This document shows, one piece after another, positions 22,015-33,647 of a stretch of 64,000 bases of DNA. The notes under the pieces are model-generated. The model saw nothing but the letters and a program-made list of their open reading frames with translations. It was not told where the DNA came from and ran no database searches. Every line of letters starts with the position of its first letter. Positions within the stretch are counted from its first letter, which is position 1. The DNA lies in assembly GCA_029204225.1 (NCBI GenBank), contig CM055102.1, forward strand, positions 20,251,861 through 20,315,860, read 5' to 3'. The position numbers and the translations under genes were made by a program. This stretch comes from Diphasiastrum complanatum (Eukaryota; Streptophyta; Lycopodiopsida; Lycopodiales; Lycopodiaceae).

Positions 22015-23516
22015 CCTTTTTGAAATCTGATCGGAGCTCTAATGTACCTGATTGTATGCACTCGACCAAATTTGGCCTTTCTTGTTTATGCTTTAGCACA
22101 ATTTTCTAACAATCCAGGAAAGTACCACTAGGAGCTAGCTAAGAGAATCTTACGATATCTCAAGCAGACCATGGATTTTGGCATTGTCTATTCCAAGCCA
22201 GATGAATCCACTTTGAAGACATATAGTGACGCCACTTGGGCAAGCTCAAAGGATGACATCAAATATGTCACTGGCGGATGTTTCATGATATGTGGAGGGC
22301 CAGTAAGCTGGGTTTGCAAAAAGCAAACTCTTGTCGCACAATCCTCATGCGAAGTAGAATATGTAAGAATGCAAACAAGATCGTGTGGCTGAGACAACTG
22401 TTGAATGAGCTAGGAGAGCAACAAGTAGAACCTACTGTCATGTATATGGATAATACCAGCACAATCTCCATGACTCAAGACCCTGTCTTCCATTCTAAGA
22501 CAAAATGTGAAAAATGCAAAAATAAGCTTGGTAGAGGCCAAAAATCTTGTATATAGATAAACACACATGTGTGGAGCCTGTTCCCACGTGTGAAAATAGT
22601 GTACTTGTCATGTACCATAATCATATAGGTTGTACATATGATTTAATTCAAGTTCTAGTGGCTAAAAAGGCCAAAAACTAGTTTTCTAGACACATGACAC
22701 ATGCCATCAATCTATTGATTGCATGAGCCACATCCTTTGGTTAGGTGTCATATCACATGTGTAGAGGAAAGCTCACATGTGTGGAATAAGCTGAAGTAGG
22801 CGAATTTTGACTTCTAGAAGATTTCCAAGTAGATCTCCATATAGAAGGAAAATGGACCAAAAGTGCTCAAAATAGAAGGTTTTGTCCAAGTGTCAGTTTT
22901 GCATGATGAATCATCATATGACAAAGCACCTTCACACATGTGGGATCATAGGGATGATCAATACCATGAGCTCCCACTTATTGTATATATAGAGCCACAT
23001 TTGGCCATAATCAAGGTGAGACACCAATCTTGGTTTTGGAAGCAATTTTGAGTGATTCTCTCCATTTGTCTACATTTGTTTTGATTGTTTTGAGGTGCTA
23101 TCAATGTGTACTTGATTTTCAGGTTGGAGTCTGTACTCAGACAGGGTTTCACACGTGGGAAACCAAAAAGTACACCTACCTTCAATTAATGATTGTTCTT
23201 GTTAGGATTTTGTGTCTAGAATTGATCTAGATTGATCTTAATCTCAAGTAGATTGATAGATCAAGTAATCTGACAACCAATCCCTCTTGAGGATCAGATT
23301 AAGATCCACTCTTGGTCCTTTTTGTACTTTTTCCACACAAATTACATTCCACTCAAATACAATCATATTAGAGATTCTGTGTAGAAACAAGAAATTCAGA
23401 TTGAGTATGTGAAGACTGCCGAAATGACAGCAAATGTTCTGACCAAGCCCCTTGCAAAACAACTATTCAAAAAACACAGGACAAAAATGGGAGTCGGCTG
23501 AAGGAATCTTAGGGAG
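22015..23516 (+). pseudogene. Ty1/copia RNase H domain, split by an insertion
   Basis: The first part (22015-22504) encodes the end of RT and RNase H: CTRPNLAF, RILRYLKQT, YSDATWASSKDD, TLVAQSSCEVEY and VFHSKTK. The second part (about 23338-23500) continues with IPLKY, HIRDSV and NVLTKPL, ending in a stop before the tract AATCTTAGGGAG. Between the two lie about 830 foreign bases. Stops and shifts in both parts make it non-functional. The open residues TSTISMTQDPVFHSKTK match the conserved NxxAI...NPVFHxRTK region. Confidence 0.75.
22505..23337. mobile_element. Insertion of about 830 bp within copia RNase H
   Basis: It opens TGTGAAAAATGC and closes TTTTTCCACA, so the ends are imperfect inverted repeats and also fit TG...CA. 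ACAAA flanks it on both sides (about 22499-22503 and 23335-23339), a candidate target duplication overlapping the element end. It contains several CACATGTG/CACGTG-like motifs and a TATA-like TGTATATATAG (about 22981). It could be a solo LTR or a small terminal-inverted-repeat element. No coding domain is visible. Confidence 0.45.
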
Positions 23517-23660
23517 TGTTGGAAAATGAACTTCACTTTCCTTCATCCCTGGATACCTCCACGTGGGACGAATCAGATGTCGCAAAGGTGGCCGCAAGTG
23601 CAATTCGCAAGTATAATAGAATCAAACAACCGCAACTAATCAGGTGCTAAGACGTGGATA
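23517..23660 (+). mobile_element. Start of a copia 3' LTR, truncated
   Basis: TGTTGGAAAATGAAC follows the purine tract that ends the copia RNase H. The LTR is cut after roughly 150 bp by the minus-strand copia fragment J. Confidence 0.5.
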
Positions 23661-23666
23661 TTGGTT

Positions 23667-25240
23667 TTACAAGAAAAGCTTAGAAAAAGATGTAAAGATA
23701 GAATATAAGTTTGTGCAAATGTAGTGCAGAGGATCAAAGACATCACGGTCTGAAACTAATCTTCTAGAACCAATAGAGATTAAAAATTCATACATTCTCT
23801 TATGCCAAGCTCTCGCGACTTGCTTTAACCCATAAATGCACTTCTTTAGTTTACAGCACAAATCAGATATTCTTGGTTGTGAAAGCCTTCTGATTGTCTC
23901 ATGTAGATTTCTTCATCAAGAAATCCATGAAGGAATGTAGTCTTGATATCAATATGATGGACAAATAAGGAATGTGAGACAACTAAAGCAAATAGGAGAC
24001 AAATGGTAGACTGTTTTATCATAGAGGAATGTCTCATGGTAGTCTACTCCATATTTTTGAGAATACCCCTTGGCTACCAATCTGGCCTTGTATCGCTCAA
24101 CACTCCCATCCAGTTTCAACTTTAGTTTGTAGACTCATTTACAGTCCACAATTTTTCTTCCTTTTGGTGGTTGCTCCAGTTTCCACGCTTCATTTTTATG
24201 CATTGAGTCGATCTCCTCCTGCATTTCCTTCCTCCATTCTTCTAATTCTTGACATGCAATTGCTCCTGAGTAAGTTTCAGGTTTTTTTGTCATCAGACAT
24301 CGGTTCTCATCACAACTGTTTGCTGCAACTTTTTCAATAGCCTTCTGTCAGATTCTGATAGAGCGCCTTGGCTCAACTAGATTCTTCGATTGTTCAGATT
24401 GTACTGGTTGCTGTGGGTACTGCGGCTCGTGTCGTTCAATCGCTTGCTTGATCACGTGACTCTACATAAGTTTGCTCTCCCTCTTCAATCCAGTCAGAGA
24501 TGTAAGGAGTCAGATCAAAGAATTGATAACCAGCCTTGTCTGCATCTTCCTAAAATGTCTGCTCATCAAACTTGACATCTTTGCTTACTTGCACCTGATT
24601 GGTTTCAGGATCATAAAATCTGTAGCTAGGTGAATTGATTGCATATCCCATGAATATCATGGGCTTTGATATTTCATCAAGCTTGGACCTCTTTTCCTGA
24701 GGCACTTGCATGTATGCCCTACAACCAAACACTCTGATGTGCGACAGGTTGGGTTTGTCACCATTCCAAGCTTCATAGGGTGTGACATCGCTTACAGCAG
24801 CTGTCATGCTCCTATTCTATAGATAGACGGATGTTAGTATAGCTTTTGCCCAAAATTTCTTTGATAGCTTCGTCTGCGCCATCATGCACCTTGCTACTTC
24901 CATCAGGGTCCGATTCTTTCTTTCTGCTACCCTGTTATGTTGTGGTGTGTAAGGCACAGTATACTGTCCTTCAATTCCTTCATGCTGGCAGAAGTTCTTG
25001 AATTCTGTACTGGTGTATTCTCCACAATTATCAGATCTCATAACTTTGATTTTTCTTCTTGTTTGTATTTCAACTAAACTTTTGAACTGTTTAATTACTC
25101 TAAATACATCATACTTTTCTTCAAGAAGTAGACAAATGTCATGTGTGTGTAATTATCAAATAAATGTAATTGTAGTGGGTTCCTTTCCTTGCCTAACCTC
25201 AAACCAAGATCTAGTCATTCTAGCATCAAAGAGACGAAGT
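23667..25240 (-). pseudogene. Ty1/copia integrase-RT remnant J (minus)
   Basis: Reading the minus strand from 25240: integrase core with FDNYTHMTFVYFLKK, MRSDNCGEY (second catalytic Asp), TPQHNRVAERKNRT (catalytic Glu), FWAKAI and the C-terminal FGCRAYMQVP; then KDVKFDE, QEEIDSMHKNEAWKL, the RT start [18 protein letters not shown] and finally CIYGLKQVARAWH. The RT catalytic YVDD is not present because the fragment ends at about 23667. The first catalytic Asp of integrase appears as FDN. Several stops occur. It abuts LTR C at 25245. Confidence 0.85.
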
Positions 25241-25244
25241 TAGT

Positions 25245-25911
25245 TGTCACGCGTAGATTCGTTCCCATGAGAGCGATAGTATAGTTCAGATTTCAACATG
25301 AATGAAGATCCACATCTAATTCTAACATCCATTAACACTAAACATTAACACTACATCCATTAACACTAGATCCACAACAAAGATAGCTTACTCTTTCTCT
25401 CTCTCCTTTCTCTCTCATAAAAAGTATAATAACATGCAATCCCAATAACAATCAGATCCAACAATTAGCAAAATCCAAATAAAACATGAGAGATGGAGGA
25501 AAAGTGATAGAGAGCAAGGACATTCATCAATCCATTTCACAAGTAAACCAACTTGCTTTATTGAAATGAGAAAATGGACATGTGTAGGAACTCGAGTTGG
25601 TCCCTCTTTATAGTAGAGAGGATGACCCTAGCCCCTGAATCCTATCGGTCCATTTCTGCCTCCCGAATTATTCAAATTTAGAAAAGAGTGGGAACCATCC
25701 GAATTGGAGGGAAACCCAACTTTATTCACTAACTTGACATTTAGGCCCTGCGACATTAAAAGTCTCGCAAAAAGGCCTAAAGTCCTTTTATTGACTTTCT
25801 AATCAAATAACTATGTGATCATCGGGTTGGACTTACACACGCAGGGTGCCAAATCCCTCTCACTTATTAACTAGGGTTAGGGTTGCGTTGGAATCCGCAA
25901 ACCCTCCAACA
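25245..25911 (-). mobile_element. 3' LTR of element C, minus orientation
   Basis: On the minus strand the LTR opens TGTTGGAGGGTTTGCGG at 25911 and closes ACGCGTGACA at 25245, 667 bp. It matches LTR D in inverse orientation, including the promoter region with GGGACCAACTCGAGTT. The direct repeats of TTAATGTTTAGTG/TTAATGGATG near its end (25310-25380) are shared with D. Confidence 0.85.
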
Positions 25912-25933
25912 GCATCCCCCACCAAAACTGGTG
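25912..25933 (-). promoter_or_regulatory. Polypurine tract of element C
   Basis: The minus strand reads CCAGTTTTGGTGGGGGATGC just before the LTR start, the counterpart of 15003-15022. Confidence 0.75.
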
Positions 25934-26126
25934 GCGGTTCCACGACACTTGCAAGATGCAGTTATTGGGGACTTTTGTTAGCTTTGTGACGAATCTTTAT
26001 TAAATGGTATTGCACCTTCTCCATAAATTCGAGGTGGGCAATATTAAAATCCAAATTATGGGGCAAAAAACAATGATGAGCTCCTGCAATCCACTTTGAG
26101 ATTGTCCATGATGTGAAGCAAGATTC

Positions 26127-28396
26127 CTAGGAGCCTCCCATCATTGCTGCATGAAAATATAGACGAGCAATCGACAACTGATCTTTGATATTTTCTGAGG
26201 CCATTGGCTTATTCGGATCGAATGCCAGAGGAGGAAGGCAATCATCCCATTTGGTTGCCACTGATGCCAACAAAGTTAGATCTTTTGCAAACATCGCCGA
26301 TTGTCGCACTGTTGGATCGGGAGAGTGGATATACTCCCGCTGGTATGCTTGTAAGGCCCGGTGAAAATCCACTAATATTGTCCAGCTGTAGGGCTGATGG
26401 ATGATTGGCCAATTGGGCGTATAGATTGTGATTTTGTCCATAGCCAATTTCAAATATTTCCATTTATTCCTTCTCGGCATTGGCACATAATAGGAATCTA
26501 CCCGCAACTGGAGAGATGGCTACATAACTCTTGATAGATTTCGGAGTTTTCTCAAAAATGGTAACTCTCCATGCCGGCTGCTCTCCCAATGTAGGTATTT
26601 TGTCCACTTCTTTGCCGGCCTCTATCTCAGAGGTCTTGAGCTTAAGGATCCATCCACCATGCGAGGACTCATGAGGATGTTGTGCTAGAAAACTCTGGAT
26701 CTGGTCCTCGACGCTGATGGGCTTTCTGAATAACGGTGTGGTCCTTGACGAGGATGGACCCACTGGCACTGCCTATGGAATTGGGTGTTGTGCTTCAATG
26801 TTTGGAGCTCCCCCCTAGTCCATGCCCGAATCCAGCCCTATATCCATTGGTACATCCTCTTGGCGCGTAGGGGAGAATTGCGGCATGACCGGTATTGGGA
26901 TTTGTGGTCCGGCTTCCAACGCTTGAGCGGCTGCTATATGTTTCCACTTTCTTGAACAAATACGCGATCTTTGTCAGAGTCACCGGATGATCTGGTATTT
27001 GTGTCTGAAGATACGCATCACGCTCAAGGGTGGTCGCATCCAATTCACCTTGGAGACGTGTGCGATCCTACTCCACCATCTGCAATTGACCTTGTAGTAG
27101 CTGCACTTGTTGCTTTGCATCCTGCACGACCTTGTCCACCTGATTTTGTGCGGTTGTCAGGGCATTCTGCAGGGAGCTGACGTATCCTTCAAGGCGATTA
27201 GCCTGCTGTTGTGCCATCTTCTTTTCAGCTTCAGATTTGTTTTCGTGTTGCTTGGAGATCTTCAATTCTCGATCCAACTGGACAATCTACTGGCTAATGA
27301 GAGTGTTTTTAGATCCCATGTTAGAAATTCTCTGCTCCATTTTTTTTTTCTTAACAAGCATAGACTAGATCACTTGCGCAAGGCTTGACACCAAACTGAG
27401 AGCATCACGAGAATCTACTGTCGTAGAGGCGACAACAGCAGGAGGACCTGATGGTACTGTCCTTGGTTGGCGTGAAATAGGTGTCGGTACTTCTTTTTCT
27501 TCAAAAACATCTTCCTCTTCAAAGACCTCAGACATTGTGACGTCAAACTGCTTCAGTGATTTCACAGCTTGGTCGACCCGAAGTGTGGTTGGTGTAGTTT
27601 CATCTTGAAGTGGCTGGTATGAATCTTCAACATCTATAGTAGTGCCATGGATTTGTTCGAATCCTCTTTCAGAAGATTGGAGTTCAAAGGGCGCGGGGCT
27701 CTGGGGCATTTCAAAAATTTCAGAGTCCCCAAGGGGGTCGGAATCATTGAACATATCCATGAAATACTGTGTGTTTGGTGAAATAGCTTCGGTGTGCGGG
27801 GGTGAGACAGCCTGGGCAGTTGTGATGGGAATGGTAGCTCTAATAGTCACAGACTGTCCTTGAGTGGAAACAGAGGCAAGGGAAGCATCAGGGGCGGGGG
27901 GAATGAGAAGTTCAGTGCGAGTGACAACAGGGGGTGGAAGCGCAGCTGACGATGTATGCCTAGTACGATGTCGTGGAAGGCGAGTTAGGAATGATGATCT
28001 TGTTGCGTGGACGATGTCGACTATGTGAACTGGAGGCCTAGTGGGATGACTCGGTCGGTGCTTCTTCATAGACCGAAAGCACAAAATCCAGGTGGAAGCC
28101 ATGGATTTTTTTTTAAGGTGGGAGGCCGCTAGAAGAGACAACAAGGAGCCAACACCAAACTGCTGCTTAGTATTGCTCTTAATAGCTCGTTTGAGCTCAC
28201 CAGAAATAGTCTTGAACCAATTATATGGTTCAAGAGGGGCTTTGGCTAACTTGGCATAGGACTCAACTATCCTATGTAGGATCTGTGAAGTGATGCAGTC
28301 TTTCCTGAGGCTGCCAACCATCAAAAAGTTATTTAGGAGCTGGGCAGCAGCGTGTATGGTAGACTCAGTGATGGCATCGAGAAGAGAGAGTGATCA
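26127..28396 (-). pseudogene. Accessory 3' ORF of element C (best preserved copy)
   Basis: On the minus strand a 319-codon frame (28324-27365) is open, and its homology with D extends upstream to about 28396, where the element is cut. It has an N-terminal part with AAQLLNNFLMV and ITSQILHRIVES, a long Pro/Ser/Thr-rich linker, an acidic patch (VFEEEDVFEEKE), and LSLVSSLAQVI followed by TAG (27367-27365). In the same frame a coiled coil follows (LDRELKISK, QANRLEGYV, QVQLLQGQL; about 27290-27000). A frameshifted part then gives block 1 (GGWILKLKTSEIEA, QPAWRV, 26769-26464) and block 2 (WDDCLPPLAFD, ARLYFHAAMMGGS, 26507-26127), ending about 215 bp before the LTR. I recognise no family. A structural or nucleic-acid-binding role is only a guess. 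Confidence 0.7.
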
Positions 28397-28469
28397 ATAA
28401 TTTTTCATAGAAGTCTATCTAGTAGCAAAATTAAGTGTTGTCGTATTGTTTACAAATCCTCTGATCCAG

Positions 28470-29597
28470 AGGATCTATTGGTTTTTAAAATCAATTCTTT
28501 CTTACTTTTGCCTATCAACAGAGACGGTGGGTTCTTCTTGAGATTGTCATTCTTGTTTTAAACCCAAGATTAGGCAGAAGGGAACAGATTGTCATTGTAG
28601 TATATTTTTTGTCCTGCTTGTCAGATGACTACTCAGGGTCGAACTCTCTTGAACACACTTACATTCATACATAGATGCAAGCCAAGAACGCTCATTCACA
28701 GATGAGAGTGCAACCCAAATGAACATTCAAAAATTTTTACAGCAACCTACTCTTAAAATGAACTGAATCAGATCCTAAGACTGAGCTACACTTGCAAAGA
28801 TTGACAAAACAAGAAAGAAAACTAATCTATAGCATGTTAGAAATCCAAGAATCAAGAAACCAACCAGTCTTTTGACTCTTGGACATCCCAAGAACATCAA
28901 GAACTGGACTGTAAAGAGATATGCAAGAACTACACCACAGATGCAACCCATTTAGTTTACCTGAATGCTGGTTCCTACATTAATCCACAAACAAGAAAAG
29001 AAACTAATCCACTCTACGAAAGCAGCAAATCTAATCCACTCTACAGTTTACAACCACACACAAAAGGAGGGAAGGGCAAGATCATAAATGCATCACTCAA
29101 AAAACAAGCATGATCAAGGAGCTCAATGGATGCACCAAACTCGTGAAGGCTCTTCTCATTTCAACATGGAGTTGATACAATTCACAAAAAGCTCCTCTTC
29201 ATAAAGAGGGAGTCCCTTAAATAAGCAAGAGAGCTCCTTAGGTGGCATCCTAGTGGAATTTCCACATTTCACAAATTACAAGTGGAATAATGCTCTCCAC
29301 TAGAGGTCACCATCAGAAGGTGGCTCACTCTACTTTCTTTAAGAGGGGTCTACTTGCATTTATTACATTTGTTTAGAAATACTAGTTCCTACATGGTCAT
29401 TCCATCTTCCGGGATTCACCATGAGGCTTACACAGTTCTTGCATGTCTTTCCTAGCTAGTATTTCTCGGCTCTCATACTCGGCTCTCAGTCTTCGTTAGT
29501 CTCGTCTTCTCAGAGACCTCCTCGATCTAAGATGAGAGGTGCTCTTGAGTTGCTCTGTCCAAGTATCTTGGGGATTCGTCAGAATCAGCCAACACGT
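28470..29597 (-). mobile_element. Candidate LTR, minus orientation
   Basis: The minus strand opens TGTTGGCTGATTCTGACG at 29597 and contains a TATA-like TTATTTAAGG (about 29215-29225) about 380 bp inside, as an LTR promoter would. A palindrome GATCCTCTGGATCAGAGGATT lies near 28480-28500. The 3' end was not located with confidence and no PBS was seen. A non-LTR origin is possible. Confidence 0.3.
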
Positions 29598-29599
29598 AT

Positions 29600-30003
29600 G
29601 AAAATAATTAATTGTCAATACTTGAAAAATGATATTTTTTATTTCCATTCATAATATGTAACTTGTGGTTCTTTCCACATTGATAGAACAAAGTAGCTGG
29701 TCATTCCATAGCCTTTTCTATGTCAATCATAAACTTGTAGTACAATGATGATCAATTTCATTGTTCATTTACTATTTAAATACTTTTGCCAATATTTTTG
29801 CTTTCGATATCACATTCTTGTCTTTTATGTACCTATATAAACAATGACTCAAAATTTATTGTAATAAAATAAATAATGTAAAACAAAAAAATTCGTTTAT
29901 CATTGTATTACAAAAGATATACGTGTACAAACACCTCCCAATTTTACATTATAAATGGACCTCATGTATTAATGTGGATTAGAAATAGTAACTTAGTCTT
30001 GGC
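29600..30003. other. No recognisable feature
   Basis: AT-rich spacer between the candidate LTR and the truncated A LTR. No motif seen. Confidence 0.4.
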
Positions 30004-30580
30004 TATTAGCATCTGTGCTAACATAGAAAACAATTTAAAAAAGAGAGAGAGAAAAATAAAACTCCATGGCATGTGTTTTGTAAGACCACGTGCGAGTGTT
30101 TGTTAACAAACTTCCGCCATGGCATGTGTTTGTAAGCCCATGAGTAGAAGCTTAAAAAATAATAAAATAGCTTAAACTTAGATTTAGAACTCAGACTTAG
30201 GAAGCTTAAGATTAGAAATATTTTATCTTAAGTTTTCCTAAGTTAAGAAACTTTAAAGTTCTTCTAGAAAGGCTAGAAATAGATTAGTCCCATAAGTTAG
30301 TGGATACTTATGAAAGGCCCTCCTTGCCATAAAAGGAGAGGTATTTGCCTTGTAAACAACACTATGAGATTATGCTAAAATTGTTCTCTCTTTGAGATCA
30401 TCATTCTATTTCTTTGTGTTCCCATTGGAAGGTGCATAACTTGAGGTAAGGTGCTCGGGCCTCCTCTTGCCTCCTTTCATTGGATTATTGTGGCATGCTT
30501 TATTATTAGTTATTCGCAATTTATCTTTCAAACCCTCTGGGAGTTAATTTAGGTCTTAGTTTAGCAACCTTGCTAGTTGG
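30004..30580 (+). mobile_element. Truncated LTR of family A, third copy
   Basis: Aligns with 2619-3180 from TATTAGCATCTGTG through CCATAAGTTAGTGGATACTTATG and the TATA region to TTGCTAGTTGGG. It is more diverged than the pair at 0.4-3.4 kb and lacks the final ~200 bp. No polypurine tract or PBS is attached. Confidence 0.75.
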
Positions 30581-31149
30581 GTTTGCTTTTTTGTCTACCT
30601 CAATACAAGTAAGAGATCCATCCTTGTAGATGATGTCAATTAAGTTTTGCTCAGAGTATCCATTTTTCTTAGAGTTTTGATCAAGTGGCACCTCTTTTTT
30701 TAGAATCTTTTTCCATTTGTGGTAGTGGAAGCAATAATTGACATTTGGTTATCTATTGTTACAAAAGCATACTGATGATATTTTGATTCTACATTCTATG
30801 ATTCCTTTTGAATTGTGGTCCCAACATGAGCTCAAATAATGTGTCATTTGATAAATTACTTCAAATTCAAAATTACCATTGCTTAGCGACATTCGTCTTG
30901 GATTCAAATTTTTTTGAGCCCTCATAGGTGTTCATTTGCACCCACACAGGGCCATATTCTTTCTTTGTTTAGAAGATAAGTAAGTTATGAAAAAAAATGT
31001 GAGCATTCATCAAGATTGCTCCCTATTGCTACTATCAAGTATTTAATGGGTATCAATAAATACAATGTGAACTATGGGTAGCGTGTGACATAGCCAAGAG
31101 AGCACAAAAAGGACTACCCGATGTACTTCAGAAGATGACAATCAATAAT
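30581..31149. other. No firm feature
   Basis: A minus-strand reading at 30595-30700 includes IIYKDGSLTCIEVD, faintly like a gypsy polyprotein linker, but it is too short and broken to assign. Confidence 0.25.
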
Positions 31150-32300
31150 AATAATAATTTGAGATGCACCACCATTGAATAAAAAGCACTAGCCATGGTT
31201 TATATTGGCACTAACTCTTGACTACACCCCTTTGTATTTTGTGTTGACCATCAAGTCATACTTAAATTAGTCAACTAACCATGTATAGAAAATAGATAAT
31301 TCAGTGGATTCTACTAATTTGAGAGTTTTAAGTCCAAGATTGTCATCTAGAAAGAGGATGCAACACTAAACAATTTTTTTTCAAGTCATAAATGTATCTG
31401 CCAGTAAAAAAGAATAGAAAAATTGCTAAATGCAATAGTTTTTTGGTTGATGTAGTGCTGACGTGGTCAACACATATGTTAGTATCTAATAATAAAAATA
31501 TATGGCCATTTGGGATGAGTGAGGTGGAACAATACAAATTGATTCATAAGATCGATCTTTATCACTCACTTGTGATGAGATAGCTTCATCATCTTGGTTT
31601 GGATTAGGTCATACACAGATGTGTCATGCCACATGAACTTACCTCTATGCTATGCCTTACATTAAAGGGGAAGGCAATGGGCAATTGTATGTGGATACAA
31701 TAGCTAGAAATGTTCTTCAATGAAGATTTTAGAGCCTCTTACTTTGTCAAGGACGTTTCTCCTTTGTCAAGATACGTGATGTGTGCCAACAATATTGTAA
31801 GGAACTTTTTGTTCTAATGCCTTTCTAGCAATTCATCATCTTGATTTCATTTTAAATGTGCAATATAGACTTCTTTGGACATCTGCATCTAGCACTCAAG
31901 TGTACTCAAGTCAAATATATCATACTAGCTATTGATTGCCTTAGGAAAGAGTCAATGCTAAGTCCTTTAAGGAAGATGCCGCCAAAAGCTCCATTAAGTT
32001 CTAGTACAAAAGCATCTTAGTTCAATGTGGCTATTCCATTTAGTGACTAATCATGGAACTCGATTTTCAAATGAAGCAATTGCCTACCTCCTCCCTTTCA
32101 ATTTAGTTGCTCGCAAAAAAAATTTATTTACTTTAAGGCAAGCAAGCTGATATCCAATTAAATTCTTCTATGCTAGTATACAAAATATGGTCAAGGAAAG
32201 CCAAAATAATCGGGAACGTAAGTTCAAGGTTACCTATAAGATCAATATTGGCAAATTCCAATCAATATGGTGTATGGCCAAGAAGTAGGACTTTTATGCA
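31150..32300 (+). pseudogene. Ty3/gypsy RNase H-integrase remnant (plus)
   Basis: Scattered frames keep IEKKALAMVY and FCVDHQVIL (RNase H end), then the integrase core FFGHLHLAL, TQVKYIILAID (first catalytic Asp), KSSIKF, an ILVQCGYSI-like segment and QYGVWPRSRTF (cf. the conserved YGQEA region). The catalytic Glu region is not recovered. Heavy decay: almost every line has stops or shifts, so this is an old insertion. Confidence 0.6.
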
Positions 32301-32578
32301 ACTTTATGTAAGCTTTACTTTAAGTTTTGAAAAGTACAAAGAAAAAAATATAAAATGCTTTGTATACACAAAGTTGTACTATGTAATACAAAGTGTTTTA
32401 TATTATCAAAGACGTAAGCTTTGAAGAGTGCTTGTATCAGCCTGTAGTAATTTTGTATTATTGATGTTGTTTGTCTTGTATATATTTTCATGAACTATGT
32501 TTAAATTTGTTGTTGGCCTATGCATGAGTTACCCATCACAAAACATTACATACATGACCTGTAAATATTTTCATATCT

Positions 32579-32584
32579 ACACAC

Positions 32585-32655
<71 letters not shown>
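32579..32655 (+). repeat. (CA)n microsatellite
   Basis: About 38 CA dinucleotides with a single CG interruption, ending exactly where copia integrase similarity begins. Confidence 0.98.
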
Positions 32656-32656
<1 letters not shown>

Positions 32657-33120
32657 GGCTTTGGTGATGGATCGATTTTGTAGGTAGGCGGTTGTAGAAA
32701 CTGCTTTTGCCCAAAATTTCTTCGGAAGAGAGGCATGGGCCAGCATGCTCTTGGCACTTTCGATGAGTGTCCAATTCTTCCGTTCAGCTACACCATTGGA
32801 CTAAGGTGAGTAGCTCATTGTGAATTATTGATATATTCCGTTGGCCTCGCAGAATTCCTTAAATTTAGTGGAGATAAATTATCCCCCGCCATTTGTGAGT
32901 AGAGCTTTGATCTTCCTTTGGGTCTGATTTTATGTAGACGCCGTGAACTGTGTGAAAAACTTGAATGCCTCTGATTTGTTCTTTAGAAAATAGGTTGCAG
33001 TCCTTCGAGAGAAGTCATCGATGAAGGTTAGGAGGTATAGAGCTCCCCCTTTGGAAGCAGTCTGTATCGGGCCACAAATGTCACTATGTACAAGATCTAG
33101 TAGGCCTTTGGAAGTGTTAT
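32656..33120 (-). pseudogene. Ty1/copia integrase fragment (minus)
   Basis: The minus strand encodes HSDICGPIQT-like, TFIDDFSRRT, ATYFLKNKSEAF, then SNGVAERKNWTLIESAKSMLAHA and KKFWAKAVSTTAYLQNRS in register with stops between. The catalytic residues D (IDD) and E (VAERKN) are visible; the middle Asp is replaced (TNGGG). The fragment is cut by the CA microsatellite at its C-terminal side. Confidence 0.8.
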
Positions 33121-33241
33121 GTCCATGGCCAATAAGTAGAATTCAGTATACTCGTAGCCTTGGATACACGGTACTCCAGTAAATCAAGCTGTTAGTTATG
33201 CCACATCATATTGGATGTGATCCGAAAGTAACTAATATCCT

Positions 33242-33634
33242 TGTGAGGCCCAGAACACACTAAATGGAGTTTAGACAAGGTATGAGACAATGTATGCATG
33301 TGTAGAGTTATCAATAACAATTCTATGAATAGTTGGTCCATGCTTAGGACTCTATTTTAGGTGAATTTATGTATAGGAAACTTAGGGCTATGCATGGCTA
33401 TGTGCCCAGGTTGCTTTTGGCTCTATTTATTGAGGCCAAACTCACCTTACTCCTCATTGTCGTCATTGATTCATTGCCAGAGTTTCACTTTACCTTCATG
33501 CTTCCTATTCCATGGCTTGGAGGTGAAGCTTCTAGAGTTGATTGGTTGCTTCTAGTTGGTTGGGTGGTTGCTCCATAGTGTGTTTTCCATTGTGTTTTGT
33601 CTTGTAAGCAGGATCTTAGGGAGCTTCCCTTATA
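33242..33634 (+). mobile_element. Candidate copia LTR (N)
   Basis: A copia PBS follows at 33635. The segment before it, GAGCTTCCCTTATA, parallels GGAACTTCCTTATA beside the PBS at 1354-1365, and the region 33550-33610 resembles the LTR-end repeats at 1380-1500. The start at TGTGAGGCCCAG (33243) is a guess based on a TG dinucleotide and typical length. Confidence 0.4.
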
Positions 33635-33647
33635 TTGGTATCAGAGC
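33635..33647 (+). promoter_or_regulatory. Primer-binding site, initiator tRNA-Met type
   Basis: TTGGTATCAGAGC is the classical PBS of plant Ty1/copia elements. The following ~200 bp would be leader. Confidence 0.8.

Noticed and set aside
32536-32774. Cys-Val repeat 'proteins' opposite the CA microsatellite
   Set aside because: Translation of (TG)n only. The flanking part is copia integrase in another frame.
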